Below the pieces are notes generated by a model. That model was not told the origin of the DNA, ran no database searches, and worked only from the letters and a program-made list of their open reading frames with translations. The translations under genes were made by a program, and so were the position numbers. This document shows, piece by piece, positions 45,951-54,154 of a stretch of DNA of 64,000 bases. Each line of letters opens with the position of its first letter. The first letter of the stretch is position 1. Source of the DNA: Qipengyuania oceanensis (lineage in GTDB: Bacteria; Pseudomonadota; Alphaproteobacteria; Sphingomonadales; Sphingomonadaceae); assembly GCF_009827535.1 (NCBI RefSeq), contig NZ_WTYN01000001.1:248001-312000 (forward strand), read 5' to 3'.

Positions 45951-47146
45951 AATTCGGCATCGACCGGCTCCTCGCGGACGCCGACCTCATCAAGGAGCTC
46001 GGCGGACGCCGCGTAGCTCTCGTCGCCCACCCTGCCAGCGTTACGGAGGATCTGACGCACAGCCTCGATGCGCTGATCGCCGCCGGCATCAACGTGTCCA
46101 GCGCATTCGGCCCGCAGCACGGGCTGAAGGGTGACAAGCAGGACAACATGGTCGAGACCCAAGACGAGACCGATCCGCAATACGGGATCCCGGTCTTCTC
46201 GCTCTACGGGGAGGTGCGCCGCCCGTCCGGACAGATGATGTCGAGTGCCGACGTCTTCCTGTTCGACCTGCAGGACCTCGGCTGCCGGATCTACACCTTC
46301 GTCACCACGTTGCTGTACCTGCTGGAAGAGGCCGCCACTCACGGCAAGAGCGTATGGGTGCTCGACCGCCCGAACCCCGCCGGTCGCCCGATCGAGGGAA
46401 CCTTGCTCGTCGCGGGTCAGGAAAGCTTCGTCGGTGCGGCCGAAATGCCCATGCGTCACGGCCTGACCATGGGCGAGATGGGACATTGGTTCATCCGCCG
46501 CTTCGGCCTCGACGTCGATTATCGGGTGATCGAGATGGATGGGTGGCAGCCCGATGGCGCGCCCGGTTTCGGCTGGCCGACCGATCGCATCTGGATCAAC
46601 CCTTCGCCCAATGCGGCGAGTCTCAACATGGCGCGCGCATATGCCGGTACGGTCATGATCGAAGGGGCGAACGTCAGCGAGGGGAGGGGCACGACCCGCC
46701 CTCTCGAAGTGCTGTTCGGCGCGCCGGACATCGATGCGAAGGCGGTGCTGGCCGAAATGAAAAGCTTCGCGCCGCAGTGGCTCGCCGGTTGCGCTCTGCG
46801 CGAGGTGTGGTTCACGCCGACCTTCCACAAGCATGCGGGCGAGTTGTGCCACGGGCTGATGATCCACGCAGAGGGCAAGTTCTACGACCACCACGCCTTC
46901 AAACCGTGGCGTTTGCAGGCGCTCGCCTTCAAGGCGATCCGGCGCTTGTACCCGGACTACGACATCTGGCGCGACTTCGCTTACGAATACGAATTCGACC
47001 GCCTCGCGATCGATGTGATCAATGGCGGTCCAGCGCTGCGCGAATGGGTCGATGATCCCGGCAGGACGCCCGCGGACCTGGAAGCGGTCACCGCGCCCGA
47101 CGAACAGGCCTGGCGCGAGCAGGTCGCCGACCTGCTGCTCTACTGA
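45947..47146 (+). CDS. namZ: DUF1343 protein, NamZ-like exo-beta-N-acetylmuramidase
   Basis: A 399-residue protein matching DUF1343 along its length: VALVAHPASVTEDLTHSLD, FGPQHGLKGDKQDNM, PVFSLYGEVRRPSGQMM, VFLFDLQDLGCRIYTF, VLDRPNPAGRPIEG and WINPSPNAASLNMARAY with ANVSEGRGTTRPLE. The characterised member, NamZ of Bacillus subtilis, removes MurNAc from the non-reducing ends of peptidoglycan fragments. Here there is no signal peptide, so it would act in the cytoplasm on imported muropeptides, unlike secreted NamZ. It is coupled to the DOMON-like gene and followed by an exported peptidase. The symbol is by homology only. Confidence 0.85.
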   Translation: MKFGIDRLLADADLIKELGGRRVALVAHPASVTEDLTHSLDALIAAGINVSSAFGPQHGLKGDKQDNMVETQDETDPQYGIPVFSLYGEVRRPSGQMMSSADVFLFDLQDLGCRIYTFVTTLLYLLEEAATHGKSVWVLDRPNPAGRPIEGTLLVAGQESFVGAAEMPMRHGLTMGEMGHWFIRRFGLDVDYRVIEMDGWQPDGAPGFGWPTDRIWINPSPNAASLNMARAYAGTVMIEGANVSEGRGTTRPLEVLFGAPDIDAKAVLAEMKSFAPQWLAGCALREVWFTPTFHKHAGELCHGLMIHAEGKFYDHHAFKPWRLQALAFKAIRRLYPDYDIWRDFAYEYEFDRLAIDVINGGPALREWVDDPGRTPADLEAVTAPDEQAWREQVADLLLY

Positions 47147-47150
47147 CATC

Positions 47151-48401
47151 ATGCTGCGCCGCAATTTCCTGAAGGCGAGCGGGCTGGGGCTGGCAGGTGT
47201 CGCACTGGCACCGCAACTTGCCCTGGCCTCCGCCGACGACGACGACCCCCCGAACCTGGCTGCCGATGCGATCCCGATCACGGTCGAGGAACGACAGGCC
47301 CGTGTTGCCAGGGCAGCCGCGCTGATGCGGGCGCACGAGATCGATGCCGTGCTGGTCGAAGCCGGATCAAGTCTCGTCTATTTCACCGGCGTCCAGTGGT
47401 GGCGCTCGGAGAGGCTGACAGCCGCGATCCTCACGCGCGAGGGCGAGATCGCGGTCGTCACCCCGTTCTTCGAGGAACCGTCGGTACGGGAAACGCTCGC
47501 ATTGCCAGCCGAAGTCCTGACCTGGCACGAGGACGAGAGACCGACGCGACTGCTTGGTGCTTGGCTGGAGAAGCGCGGCCTTGCGAAGGGGCGCATCGGT
47601 ATCGAGGAAACGGTCCGATTCTTCGCAGTCGACGGCCTGCGCCAGGCACTGCCCGATGCCTCGATCATCGATGGGTCGCCGGTCGTGCGGGGTTGCCGGA
47701 TGGTCAAGTCACCGGCCGAGATCGCACTGATGCAGACTGCCAACGACGTAACTCTTGCAGCCTACCGCCATGTCGTCCCGAAGATCGAGAAAGGCATGAG
47801 CAATCGCGAAATCGGCGCCATGATCAATGCAGCGACGCGGCAATTGGGAGGAACGCCCGAATTCGCGCTGGTTCTGCTCGGCGAGGCGAGCGCCTATCCC
47901 CACGGCACCAATTCTCCGCAGGAAGTGCGCGACGGCGAAGTCGTCCTGATGGACGTGGGTTGCAACGTCCACGGCTACCAGTCGGACATCTCGCGTACCT
48001 TCGTACATGGTGGCGCCGACGTCCGGCAGCGCACGGTCTGGAAGCAGATGCGGCGCGCGCAGCAGGTCGCTTTCGATACGGCGGCGAACGGTCTGCCGGC
48101 GGGCGAGGTCGATGCGGCGATCCGGCGTTATCTGGAAGGGCTGGGCTACGGGCCACGCTACAAGCTGCCGGGTACTTCGCACCGCACCGGCCATGGCATC
48201 GGGCTCGACGGGCACGAGCCGGTCAATCTCGTCCTCGGCGAAACGGCGCCGCTCGCCCCCGGAATGTGCTTCTCGAACGAGCCGGGTATCTACCTGCCCG
48301 GCGAATTCGGCATCCGGCTCGAGGATTGCTTCCACATGACCACGGACGGGCCGCGCTGGTTCACCGAACCGCCGCGCACGATGGACGATATCCTCGCGTG
48401 A
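47151..48401 (+). CDS. Exported Xaa-Pro aminopeptidase-like metallopeptidase (M24)
   Basis: A 416-residue protein with a twin-arginine signal (MLRRNFLKASGLGLAGVALA), so it is probably exported folded. The N-terminal creatinase-like domain covers about 55-200 and the pita-bread M24 domain about 210-405. All five metal ligands are present: VVLMDVGCNVHGYQSDIS (two Asp), TGHGIGLDGHEP (His), SNEPGIYLPG (Glu) and RLEDCFHM (Glu). It should cleave N-terminal residues before proline or a related peptide bond. It begins four bases after the NamZ-like stop, in the same operon. Confidence 0.9.
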   Translation: MLRRNFLKASGLGLAGVALAPQLALASADDDDPPNLAADAIPITVEERQARVARAAALMRAHEIDAVLVEAGSSLVYFTGVQWWRSERLTAAILTREGEIAVVTPFFEEPSVRETLALPAEVLTWHEDERPTRLLGAWLEKRGLAKGRIGIEETVRFFAVDGLRQALPDASIIDGSPVVRGCRMVKSPAEIALMQTANDVTLAAYRHVVPKIEKGMSNREIGAMINAATRQLGGTPEFALVLLGEASAYPHGTNSPQEVRDGEVVLMDVGCNVHGYQSDISRTFVHGGADVRQRTVWKQMRRAQQVAFDTAANGLPAGEVDAAIRRYLEGLGYGPRYKLPGTSHRTGHGIGLDGHEPVNLVLGETAPLAPGMCFSNEPGIYLPGEFGIRLEDCFHMTTDGPRWFTEPPRTMDDILA

Positions 48402-48466
48402 AACTCGGGCGGATATCCCTTCCGGGTTGACGAAAGACCATAACTGATTGAGGTTGCAAGCCAAGA

Positions 48467-48482
48467 AGCGGGCATACCCGCT
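48467..48482 (+). terminator. Small hairpin terminator after the Xaa-Pro peptidase gene
   Basis: AGCGGG at 48467-48472 and CCCGCT at 48477-48482 form a 6-bp stem with the loop CATA, followed by CTTCT. The T-tract is poor. It lies only 21 bases before the MFS start, so it may attenuate rather than end transcription. Confidence 0.4.
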
Positions 48483-48502
48483 CTTCTAGGAGAGAGCATT
48501 CC

Positions 48503-49792
48503 ATGGCTACAGCCGCCCCGGTGACAACCGGCAAGCAATCCGTGCGCGTGACGCTCTGGATCCTGCTGATCGTCTACATCTTCAATTTCATCGATCGGCA
48601 GATCGTGAATATTCTGGCCGAACCGATCCGGATGGAGCTGGGACTGTCCGACACGCAGATCGGTCTGATGACCGGGCTCGCATTCGCTCTGTTCTATACC
48701 GTTCTCGGCTTGCCGATTGCGCGTTTTTCCGATCGCTCGACGACCAACAGGGCCTGGCTCATCGGCGGAGCGCTCGCCGTCTGGTCGACGATGACGGCGC
48801 TGTGCGGCCTGGCACAGAATTTCATTCAGCTGCTGCTCGCGCGCATCGGCGTCGGGGTCGGCGAGGCCGGTTGCACGCCGCCCGCCCATTCGCTGATCGC
48901 CGACATGGTGGAGCCGGCCAAGCGCTCTTCGGCGCTGGCATTCTACGCTCTCGGCATCCCGATCGGCACACTTCTCGGCATGCTGGTGGGCGGATTTCTG
49001 GCGGACACGGTGGGCTGGCGAAACGCTTTCCTGATCGTCGGCGTGCCGGGCGTGCTGCTGGCGGTTTTCGTGTTCATGCTGCTGAGGGATCCGCGGCGGA
49101 CGGGCATGATGCAGGCGCAGTCTACTGGTGCGAGCCAGGAACAGATGCCGATGAAGGACGCGCTCCGTTCGATCTTCACGTCCAAGGCCTTCGTCCTGCT
49201 CGTGACTGCCGGGTCGGCGGCGGCCTTCCTCTCCTATGGCAAGACGACCTGGATCACGATCTTCTTCCAGCGCACGCATGGCCTGACGCCGGGCGAAACC
49301 GGCTTCTATTTCGGACTGGTCAACGGCGTGGCGGGCATCGCGGGCACCATGCTCGGGGGCTACCTGGCAGATCGGTTCGGGTCGAAGAACCGGCGTCACG
49401 TGCTGACGGCCCCGGCCATCGGCATGGTTATTTCGATCCCCTTTGCGCTGCTCGCCTTCATGACGGACAACTGGTCGCTCGCGCTCGTGCTGCTGATCAT
49501 CCCGACACTGTGCAACTCGCTCTATTACGGCCCGACTTATTCGAGCATCCAGGGCCTCGTCCCGCTGCGCGCGAGGGCGATCGCCGCCGCCGTACTGCTG
49601 TTCTTCCAGAACCTGATCGGGCTCGGCTTCGGGCCGCTGTTCTTTGGGATGCTGTCCGATTTCCTCCAGCCGAGCTACGGCGAGGATAGCGTGCGCTACG
49701 TACTGTACGGTGCCACCTTCCTCGGCCTGGTGCCCGCGTTCTTCTTCTGGCGTACGTCGCTGAGGCTCAACGACGAACTGGACAAATACTAG
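48503..49792 (+). CDS. MFS transporter (spinster-like)
   Basis: A 429-residue protein with twelve predicted membrane helices. It begins ILLIVYIFNFIDRQIVNILA, typical of spinster-like MFS proteins, with the loop 2-3 motif GLPIARFSDRSTTNRAWL and the conserved GVGEAGCTPPAHSLIADM. The AGGAGAGAG ribosome binding site is strong. The substrate is unknown; in Sphingomonadales such transporters often sit near peptidase or degradation genes, and here it follows the muramidase and peptidase pair. Its stop interlocks with that of the converging gene in CTAG. Confidence 0.9.
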   Translation: MATAAPVTTGKQSVRVTLWILLIVYIFNFIDRQIVNILAEPIRMELGLSDTQIGLMTGLAFALFYTVLGLPIARFSDRSTTNRAWLIGGALAVWSTMTALCGLAQNFIQLLLARIGVGVGEAGCTPPAHSLIADMVEPAKRSSALAFYALGIPIGTLLGMLVGGFLADTVGWRNAFLIVGVPGVLLAVFVFMLLRDPRRTGMMQAQSTGASQEQMPMKDALRSIFTSKAFVLLVTAGSAAAFLSYGKTTWITIFFQRTHGLTPGETGFYFGLVNGVAGIAGTMLGGYLADRFGSKNRRHVLTAPAIGMVISIPFALLAFMTDNWSLALVLLIIPTLCNSLYYGPTYSSIQGLVPLRARAIAAAVLLFFQNLIGLGFGPLFFGMLSDFLQPSYGEDSVRYVLYGATFLGLVPAFFFWRTSLRLNDELDKY

Positions 49793-50364
49793 TCGAGTTC
49801 CACGTAGTCCTGCGTTTGCGCGTCCCACTGGAACGCGGAGCCGACCGGGCTGTCGATCAGGTGTAGCCAGCGATCGTCGGCATTGAGGACCTTGCCGATC
49901 GCGATATAGAGCGGGGCGTCGTCGCGCTGTTGGTCTTCCGCTATCGCGGCATCCGTGCCGCGGATGCGCCAGCCGCTGTCTTCGTATTCATCGCCGTCGC
50001 GCCTCATATCGGGCTCTTCGCGATAGAGGTAGTCGGCATGGCTGCGTCCTTCGACAACGCACGCATCGACCATGCAGCGGTTCCAGAAATTGGGCCGGTT
50101 TGGCGTCTCCGGCCTCGGGTTGGCTTCGGAGAAAGCGGTGGAAATCACGTGGGTCAGCGGCACCGCCACGGGCATTCCGGCTTCGATCAGCGTCATGTCT
50201 GCCGGGTCATTGTCGAGAAGTCCGAAGACTATATCATTTTCGATCCTCTCGATTAGGACCCACAGTCGCTCTGCGGAATATTTCGTCCCGCCTTCGGTCT
50301 GTCGGAAGATCGCCTGAACGCCGTCGCCGGTCCTCAGTGCTGCCAGTTCGACATCGAACGGCAC
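49789..50364 (-). CDS. DUF2314/DUF2185 (Imm33-like) fusion protein
   Basis: A protein of at least 191 residues. The first half (AERLWVLIERIENDIVFGLL, then NDPADMTLIEAGMPVAVP) fits DUF2314. The second half (YLYREEPDMRRDGDEYEDSG, GWRIRGTDAAIAED, WLHLIDSPVGSAFQWD) fits DUF2185/Imm33. The only canonical in-frame start is GTG at 50364, with no ribosome binding site. The open frame continues upstream to 50460, encoding LPPGIVLDDPRPIAASAPYT, which resembles the real N terminus of homologues as I recall them, so translation may begin at a rare codon such as ATT at 50445 overlapping the VWA stop. Function unknown; toxin immunity is not implied. Confidence 0.72.
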   Translation of the reverse strand: MPFDVELAALRTGDGVQAIFRQTEGGTKYSAERLWVLIERIENDIVFGLLDNDPADMTLIEAGMPVAVPLTHVISTAFSEANPRPETPNRPNFWNRCMVDACVVEGRSHADYLYREEPDMRRDGDEYEDSGWRIRGTDAAIAEDQQRDDAPLYIAIGKVLNADDRWLHLIDSPVGSAFQWDAQTQDYVELD

Positions 50365-50440
50365 CTCGAAGGTATAGGGCGCACTCGCAGCGATCGGACG
50401 CGGATCGTCGAGGACGATGCCGGGCGGCAGGCCCGAGATA

Positions 50441-51625
50441 TCAATGCCCCTGCTTGCGGCTCAGTTCGCGCATCGCATCGTCCAGACCGTCGATCGTGAG
50501 CGGATACATCCGGTCGTTAACGAGCTGCTTCATCACCTTGGTCGACTGCGAATAGCCCCATTGCTTCTCGGGCACGGGATTGATCCACACGGTTGCAGGA
50601 TAGGTGTCGGTGACGCGCTTCATCCAAGTCGCGCCGGCTTCCTCGTTCATGTGCTCGACGCTGCCGCCCTGGTGGGTGATCTCGTAGGGGCTCATGGCCG
50701 CATCGCCGACGAACACGACCTTGTAGTCGTGACCGTATTTGTGGAGGATGTCCCAGGTTTTCGTCCGCTCCTGCCAGCGGCGCTTGTTGTCCTTCCACAC
50801 GCCTTCGTAGAGGCAGTTGTGGAAGTAGAAGAACTCGAGGTTCTTGAACTCGCTGGTAGCGGCGCTGAACAACTCCTCGACCAGCTTGATGAACGGGTCC
50901 ATCGACCCGCCGACGTCGAGAAACAGCAGCAGCTTCACGGCATTGCGGCGCTCGGCACGCATGTGGATGTCGAGCCAGCCCTGTTTGGCGGTGCCTTCGA
51001 TCGTCGCATCGAGATCCAGCTGGTCTTGGGCGCCTTCGCGGGCAAAACGGCGCAACCGGCGCAGGGCCATCTTGATGTTGCGCGTGCCCAGTTCCTTGGT
51101 GTTGTCGAGGTTCTTGAACTCGCGCTTTTCCCAGACCTTGATCGCGCGCTTGTGCTTGCTTTCTCCGCCGATCCGCACGCCTTCCGGGTTGTAGCCCGAA
51201 TTGCCGAAGGGCGAGGTGCCGCCCGTGCCGACCCACTTGTTGCCGCCCTGGTGACGCTTCTGCTGTTCCTCGAGCCGCTTCTTGAGCGTCTCCATGATCT
51301 CGTCCCAATCACCCAGCGACTTGATCTCTTCCATCTCTTCGGGGGTGAGGAATTTCTCGGCGACAGCTTTCAGCCACTCTTCCGGCACTTCGACCGGGTT
51401 CTGGCCGTAATCGGACAGGATACCCTTGAAGACGCGCTGGAAGACCTGGTCGAACCGGTCGAGCATCCCTTCGTCCTTCACGAAGGTCGCACGACTGAGG
51501 TAATAGAACGCCTCGGGCGTCTGCTCGATGACGTCCTTGTCGAGCGCCTCCAGCAGCGTGAGGTGTTCCTTGAAGCTGGCCTGGATACCGGCCGCGCGCA
51601 GCTCGTCCACGAAGTCGAAAAACAT
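50441..51625 (-). CDS. VWA-domain (CoxE-like) protein
   Basis: A 394-residue cytoplasmic protein. The N-terminal half is helical ([20 protein letters not shown]) and typical of CoxE-like proteins. The VWA domain in the second half has the MIDAS-like [14 protein letters not shown] and [20 protein letters not shown]. Such proteins work with MoxR AAA+ ATPases as metal-dependent chaperones or cofactor-insertion machines. The likely partner gene lies at 53181-54026 on the same strand, but a chemotaxis receptor on the other strand separates the two. The ATG at 51625 gives the family start [10 protein letters not shown]. Confidence 0.92.
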   Translation of the reverse strand: MFFDFVDELRAAGIQASFKEHLTLLEALDKDVIEQTPEAFYYLSRATFVKDEGMLDRFDQVFQRVFKGILSDYGQNPVEVPEEWLKAVAEKFLTPEEMEEIKSLGDWDEIMETLKKRLEEQQKRHQGGNKWVGTGGTSPFGNSGYNPEGVRIGGESKHKRAIKVWEKREFKNLDNTKELGTRNIKMALRRLRRFAREGAQDQLDLDATIEGTAKQGWLDIHMRAERRNAVKLLLFLDVGGSMDPFIKLVEELFSAATSEFKNLEFFYFHNCLYEGVWKDNKRRWQERTKTWDILHKYGHDYKVVFVGDAAMSPYEITHQGGSVEHMNEEAGATWMKRVTDTYPATVWINPVPEKQWGYSQSTKVMKQLVNDRMYPLTIDGLDDAMRELSRKQGH

Positions 51626-51693
51626 ACCCGCTTCACTATCCCATCGCAGGGGCTCGCGCCAGCAGGCATTTTGCAGAGGTTCCGCAGAGCTAC

Positions 51694-51708
51694 TTAACCG
51701 ATCGCTAA
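51694..51708 (+). promoter_or_regulatory. Possible CtrA-binding site upstream of the chemotaxis receptor gene
   Basis: TTAA at 51694-51697 and CTAA at 51705-51708 are separated by seven bases, matching the alphaproteobacterial CtrA consensus TTAA-N7-TTAA in seven of eight positions. It lies about 50 bases before the receptor ATG, a fitting place for activation. CtrA often controls motility and chemotaxis genes in this class. The evidence is a single site seen by eye. Confidence 0.35.
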
Positions 51709-51755
51709 CCATCGCGGCCTATTCCCCTCGCGAACTTGGAAGGATCGTATTCACG

Positions 51756-53162
51756 ATGGAACACTTCGCAATCCGGCCCGCGGATGGAGAAAATCAGGTT
51801 TCGCTGGATCTGATCACCGAGAGCTGCGGCAAGGTCACCGTCGGCTGTTCCGATGTCGCAGGAATCGTCCAGGCGGTCATCGATTCGACGGGACGCCTGC
51901 GCGCTGAACACGTCGAGCTCCAAGGCACTGTCGCCGAGCTCGAGACCGACCAGCGCAAGGTCGCCGAAGCGAGCGACGAGGCGCGGCTGCTGTCGGAACG
52001 GGCAATCGCCAGGCTGGGGGAGGGCACCGAGCTCATCCACAGCTCGCTCGGCCAGATCACTCAGCTCCTGGAACTCGTCGATACGTTGACCACGCACGTC
52101 ACCGGCTTTGCCGCCGCGATGGAACAGGTGCGCCGGTCGAGCCAGGAAATCGATGCGATTGCGGAAACGACCAACATTCTTGCGCTCAACGCCACGATCG
52201 AGGCGATGCGGGCAGGCGATGCCGGGCGCACCTTTGCCGTGGTCGCCAACGAGGTGAAGAGCCTCGCCAACGAGACGCGCCGCGCTACCGACGAAATCGC
52301 CAAGACCGTCGACAATCTCGGCGAACAGGCCAGCCAGGTGATCGGCCGGATCGAGGCGGGTGCCAAGGCGAGCGGTCAGGCGAAGGCTTCTGTCGCCAGC
52401 ATCGAGACGACGCTGATGGGCGTGTCCGACTTGGTCGAGGAAGTCGACAAGCAGAACGACCAGATCGCACGATCGACCAATACGATCAGCGATCACGTCA
52501 TCCGTGTACAGGACGTCCTGGCAGGCTTCCAACATGCCGCGATCCAGAACGAGGGCAAACTCTCCAACGCGCAGGAGCGGATGGAAGATCTCGAGATGAC
52601 CGCGAGCGAGATGTTCGACCGGTTCGTCAAGGCCGGCCTGTCGCCTGAAGACAGCCTGCTCGTCGAGACGGCCCAGGGTGTCGCGCGCGAAATTGCCCAG
52701 GTTACCAGTTCGGCAATCGCATCGGGCGATTTGTCGACCTCGCAGCTTTTCGACGAGGATTACGTGATCATCGAAGGCAGCAACCCGCCCCGGTACCGGA
52801 CAAGGCTGATGGACTGGGCCCATGAGAACTGGCGTCCGATCTACGATCGGATCGAGGCGAGCGACCCGCGTATCCGCGCGGCAGCCTGCACCGACATGCA
52901 CGGCTATCTGCCGACGCATCTGTCAAAGCATTCGAAGCCGCCGACCGGCAACCTTGCCTACGATACGCAGAACTGCCGGAACGGCCGTCGCATATTCGAT
53001 CCGATCGACCGCAAGGCCAAGCAGAGCCAGGCACCCTACATGATGGCGGTCTATCGCCAGGAAGGCGACGGAACGACCTACCAGGTCGTCCGCAACGTCT
53101 ACGTGCCGCTGGTCATCGATGGCCGCCGCTGGGGCGACCTCGAGCTGGCCTACGTGCTCTAG
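51756..53162 (+). CDS. Soluble methyl-accepting chemotaxis-type signalling protein
   Basis: A 468-residue protein without any membrane helix. The receptor signalling domain sits in the N-terminal two thirds (about 60-330), with the kinase-contact hairpin tip [40 protein letters not shown] and long flanking coiled coils. The C-terminal domain (about 350-468) has conserved-looking aromatic, Cys and His residues ([50 protein letters not shown]), and may be the sensor, perhaps of a small molecule or redox state. The gene lies inverted between the VWA and MoxR genes. No other chemotaxis gene is in the window. Confidence 0.88.
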   Translation: MEHFAIRPADGENQVSLDLITESCGKVTVGCSDVAGIVQAVIDSTGRLRAEHVELQGTVAELETDQRKVAEASDEARLLSERAIARLGEGTELIHSSLGQITQLLELVDTLTTHVTGFAAAMEQVRRSSQEIDAIAETTNILALNATIEAMRAGDAGRTFAVVANEVKSLANETRRATDEIAKTVDNLGEQASQVIGRIEAGAKASGQAKASVASIETTLMGVSDLVEEVDKQNDQIARSTNTISDHVIRVQDVLAGFQHAAIQNEGKLSNAQERMEDLEMTASEMFDRFVKAGLSPEDSLLVETAQGVAREIAQVTSSAIASGDLSTSQLFDEDYVIIEGSNPPRYRTRLMDWAHENWRPIYDRIEASDPRIRAAACTDMHGYLPTHLSKHSKPPTGNLAYDTQNCRNGRRIFDPIDRKAKQSQAPYMMAVYRQEGDGTTYQVVRNVYVPLVIDGRRWGDLELAYVL

Positions 53163-53180
53163 GCTAAAGGCTTGGGCGAA

Positions 53181-54026
53181 TCAGGTCTGGCGGCGCGCCA
53201 TGAAGGCGAGCCGCTCGAACAGCATGACATCCTGCTCGTTCTTGAGCAGCGCGCCGTGAAGCGGCGGGATCGCGCTGTTGGGATTGCTGTCCTGCAGGAC
53301 TTCCAGCGGCATGTCCTCGTTCAGCAGCAGCTTGAGCCAGTCGAGCAGTTCGCTAGTCGAGGGCTTCTTCTTGAGGCCGGGGACGTCGCGCAGCTCGTAG
53401 AAGATGTCCATCGCCTTCGTGACGAGCACCTTCTGGATGTCGGGGAAGTGGACGTCGATGATGTCCTGCATCGTCTCCCGGTCGGGGAACTTGATGTAGT
53501 GGAAGAAGCACCGGCGCAGGAAGGCGTCGGGCAGTTCCTTTTCGTTGTTCGAGGTGATGACGACGATCGGGCGTTCCTTCGCAGTGATCGTCTCGTGCGT
53601 TTCGTAGACGTCGAACGACATGCGATCGAGTTCCTGCAGCAGGTCGTTCGGGAACTCGATGTCCGCCTTGTCGATCTCGTCGATCAGTAGGACCGGAAGC
53701 TGTTCGGAGGTGAAGGCCTCCCACAGCTTGCCTTTCTTGATGTAATTCGAGATGTCGTGGACGCGCTCGTCGCCGAGCTGGCCGTCGCGCAGGCGGGCAA
53801 CCGCGTCATATTCGTAGAGGCCCTGCTGCGCCTTCGTGGTCGACTTGATGTTCCACTCGATCAGCGGCGCGTCGATCGCCTTGGCGATCTCGTGCGCCAG
53901 CACCGTCTTGCCCGTGCCCGGCTCGCCCTTGACGAGCAGGGGCCGGCGCAGGGTAACCGCAGCATTCACGGCGACCTTCAGATCGTCGGTCGCGATGTAG
54001 GATTTGGTGCCTTCGAAACGCTGCAT
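53181..54026 (-). CDS. MoxR-family AAA+ ATPase
   Basis: A 281-residue AAA+ protein. Walker A is VKGEPGTGKTVLAHEIAK, Walker B is VLLIDEIDKADIEFPN, sensor 1 is PIVVITSNNEKELPDAFLRR, and the arginine finger region FLRRCFFHYIKFPD follows. MoxR ATPases act with VWA proteins to insert cofactors or remodel partners. The VWA gene at 50441-51625 is on the same strand but 1.6 kb further on. The client protein is unknown. Confidence 0.95.
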   Translation of the reverse strand: MQRFEGTKSYIATDDLKVAVNAAVTLRRPLLVKGEPGTGKTVLAHEIAKAIDAPLIEWNIKSTTKAQQGLYEYDAVARLRDGQLGDERVHDISNYIKKGKLWEAFTSEQLPVLLIDEIDKADIEFPNDLLQELDRMSFDVYETHETITAKERPIVVITSNNEKELPDAFLRRCFFHYIKFPDRETMQDIIDVHFPDIQKVLVTKAMDIFYELRDVPGLKKKPSTSELLDWLKLLLNEDMPLEVLQDSNPNSAIPPLHGALLKNEQDVMLFERLAFMARRQT

Positions 54027-54154
54027 GGGGACTCCTCGTTCTCAAAACTTGGCGAGCGGGTTAGGTTGTGCAACGCAACGTTTCAAGGCGAATCGCGGTT
54101 GCGGTATGGTCGAAATTGCGAGGGGCAGGGGGCTGATCGGGTGAAGCGGTGCAT

